In this document: piece after piece, positions 6,901 through 7,175 of the stretch
How the letters are laid out: every line of letters begins with the position of its first letter
Position numbering within the stretch: the first letter of the stretch is position 1
Source: Deltaproteobacteria bacterium
GTDB lineage: Bacteria > Myxococcota > Myxococcia > Myxococcales > 40CM-4-68-19
Assembly: GCA_018266095.1 (NCBI GenBank)
Contig: JAFEBC010000349.1
Coordinates: 1-7,175, forward strand
Length of the DNA stretch: 7,175 nt
Direction of reading: 5' to 3'
Translations under genes and position numbers: made by a program
Notes under the pieces: generated by a model
Database searches by the model: none
What the model was told of the DNA's origin: nothing
What the model saw: the letters and a program-made list of their open reading frames with translations, nothing else

Positions 6901-7175
6901 CCAGGCCCGAGTCCGTCGCGCTGGTGCTGGTGGGCGTGGCGAGCTGCGTGAAGGTCCCGCTGGCGCTCGAGCTCTTGAGCACGATGTAGCTGGTGGTGCC
7001 GGTGGACGCCGTCCACGAGATCGCGATCTGCTGGACGCCGCCCGTCGCGGTCACGCCGCTCGGCGTCGCCGGAGGGGCCGTCGCGGGCGGATGGGTCGTC
7101 GCGCTCGCCTGCGCGGAATCCGTGCTGGTGCCGGCCGCGTTGGCCGCGCGCACCACATAGAAGAAGGTCGTGCTC
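3980..7175 (-). CDS. Large FN3-repeat / beta-propeller surface or secreted protein, N-terminus beyond window
   Basis: The reading frame is open to the right edge. The apparent GTG start at 7154-7156 is only a Val inside an FN3 strand, since the codons before it read STTFFYV. I number residues from that Val. Five complete FN3 domains follow the partial one (about 26-114, 116-201, 203-288, 292-387, 390-474), each with a 'W' strand (ISWTASTG, LAWAG, LTWTS, LSWSA) and a late 'Tyr/Phe-aromatic' strand. Residues 480-1058 hold about eleven degenerate repeats of 40-59 residues resembling NHL/YncE-like beta-propeller blades. The protein is rich in Ser/Thr/Ala/Gly and poor in Lys, as in exported proteins, but the signal peptide would lie outside the window. 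No LPXTG, PEP-CTERM or MYXO-CTERM tail is present; it ends in GLDLCN. The role is unknown; adhesion, matrix or carbohydrate binding are possible. It is the first gene of the visible cluster. Confidence 0.93.
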   Translation of the reverse strand, partial: STTFFYVVRAANAAGTSTDSAQASATTHPPATAPPATPSGVTATGGVQQIAISWTASTGTTSYIVLKSSSASGTFTQLATPTSTSATDSGLADHATFFYAVQAVGSGGTSASSTPVSATTAPAAPTGLTASATGADVNLAWAGSAGAAGYVISRSLTSNGTYAQIGTASTATYTDTTASPGVTTFYEVSATDGTTTGAASAFASATTQPATPTNVVATPGNTQAVISWTASTGASVYEVRMSTTSGTGFAFAGTSTASPLTISGLTNDTKYFFIVRASNAAGDSGFAGEVNCTPRNVLAAPTVSVSAVGDGSVTLTWTSVSGAVGYAVHRGTSAGGESTTNYLDRDASLTYTDNTAFGSAPAPVNGTTYFYYVRSRNTQGYSLPSNEVSATPIAALNPPAGVAGVARNGGAYLSWSAIGQVDSYNVRRKSGGGAYGAPMSTATASFADTGLTNGTAYTYEVSAVRSGTESGQSAEVTITPEVQLCVGSEALAITAFDAGATGDADIHRTFGSPALTPNPWGLVYDSAHDELIALNTASNSITSFNRTDSGQLAPKRLLAGVNTLLDQPLALSYSPKRDELFVADLTANKMLVFPRLASTSTAPTRTVTNTFAAKASAVAVDDANNRLWTAYSTGGGSTLAQFDIAASGTSTPIKNFTFAISGANRQPSLSIGGAKLYLAQGNQATGVVSLVRFATTSTGAAEAVTTLSGFTDVVAIQADTVNNRVILIGTGVAAGSGSTSTHNSVVASVPVNFTSGTSTPTAMVDYDGINPAQSVAYDSTHGEIVMGTAGLKIYADAGSVNRGPTRVIGGYGQGYALIPSEFASDASHQVMWSIDFTQGVAATYPLATATQNPVNSTPLTYDNQSFIGGGFAVDSAHQTLLFGYYDLAQFGGGVYAFDATQTGPVTPAAVSPGFDYPFNLWFDADHQELFAVTGDSVVAMSRSATSSLYTITRTITGANTTLASAEGIWVQGEDLVVTNGGQCDVLFFNRTDDGDVAPRFTGSANANIIAGCRNVIGDATHIYVGADQAPNAHVDVFQRSNGAYQRSIYPRGIGASIAGLDLCN
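4022..5635 (-). repeat. Degenerate beta-propeller (NHL/YncE-like) repeats, about eleven
   Basis: The C-terminal half of the large protein repeats a pattern of an Asp-containing turn followed by a hydrophobic strand: VYDSAHDELIAL (517-528), SYSPKRDELFVA (566), AVDDANNRLWTA (613), QADTVNNRVILI (711), AYDSTHGEIVMG (770), ASDASHQVMWSI (817), AVDSAHQTLLFG (866), WFDADHQELFAV (915), with weaker copies near 663, 964 and 1011. Several units continue with a strand ending in 'SFNRTDSG..AP' or 'FFNRTDDGDVAP' (537 and 982). The spacing of 41-59 residues fits propeller blades. Eleven exceeds the usual six to eight, so either two propellers or some false units are possible. Confidence 0.72.
5735..7175 (-). 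repeat. Tandem fibronectin type III domain array (partial plus five complete)
   Basis: Approximate domain spans on the DNA are 6815-7081, 6554-6811, 6293-6550, 5996-6283 and 5735-5989, preceded by the tail of another domain running off the right edge. Each repeat is about 255-290 bases, and linkers are short (TTAPAAP, TTQPATP, SATPIAALNP). Domain 4 has an insertion near residues 350-360 (FGSAPAPVNG) before its aromatic strand. DNA similarity is highest between non-adjacent units: 24 of 25 bases match between 6476-6500 and 6998-7022, two domains apart. FN3 arrays usually act as spacers or binding modules in extracellular proteins. Confidence 0.9.

Noticed and set aside
7154..7156. GTG as the start codon of the FN3/propeller gene.
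   Set aside because: The frame continues upstream to the window edge with typical FN3 strand residues (STTFFYV), no signal peptide follows the GTG, and starting there would split a domain.

Overview
The window is GC-rich and densely coded, and every credible gene lies on the minus strand. Read 5'->3' on that strand, the order is: (1) a large fibronectin-type-III plus beta-propeller protein, open at the right edge (3980-7175); (2) a small DUF4476-type lipoprotein (3546-3959); (3) a fused permease/ATPase ABC exporter (1650-3545); (4) an RsmB/NOP-family rRNA cytosine-5 methyltransferase (360-1649); and (5) a bacterial SUI1/eIF1-like protein, cut at the left edge (1-355). The strong GC bias, the DUF4476 lipoprotein and the large FN3 protein suggest a myxobacterium or related former deltaproteobacterium. 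This is an inference from gene content; no rRNA or other taxonomic marker is present.

The genes are packed like an operon. The gaps, in order of transcription, are 20 nt, 0 nt, 0 nt and 4 nt. At the two zero-gap junctions the stop TAG directly abuts the next ATG, and the same ten bases occur at both. Neither junction has a well-spaced Shine-Dalgarno, so translational coupling by reinitiation is likely. No terminator or internal promoter is evident. No intergenic stretch exceeds 20 nt, so there is little room for RNA genes, CRISPR or attachment sites, and none were seen.

Functionally the window has two halves. The upstream half looks like cell envelope or surface: an FN3/propeller protein that is probably secreted, a lipoprotein, and an ABC exporter. 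The downstream half is translation: a 16S rRNA-type m5C methyltransferase and a SUI1-domain protein, both from families that act on the small ribosomal subunit. Whether the halves share a function or only a transcript cannot be decided from the sequence.

I see no mobile element, defence system or clearly new system. The points most worth a second look are the architecture of the FN3/propeller protein (about eleven degenerate blade-like repeats with a cysteine near each end), the duplicated stop-start junctions, and the pairing of an rRNA methyltransferase with a SUI1 protein.
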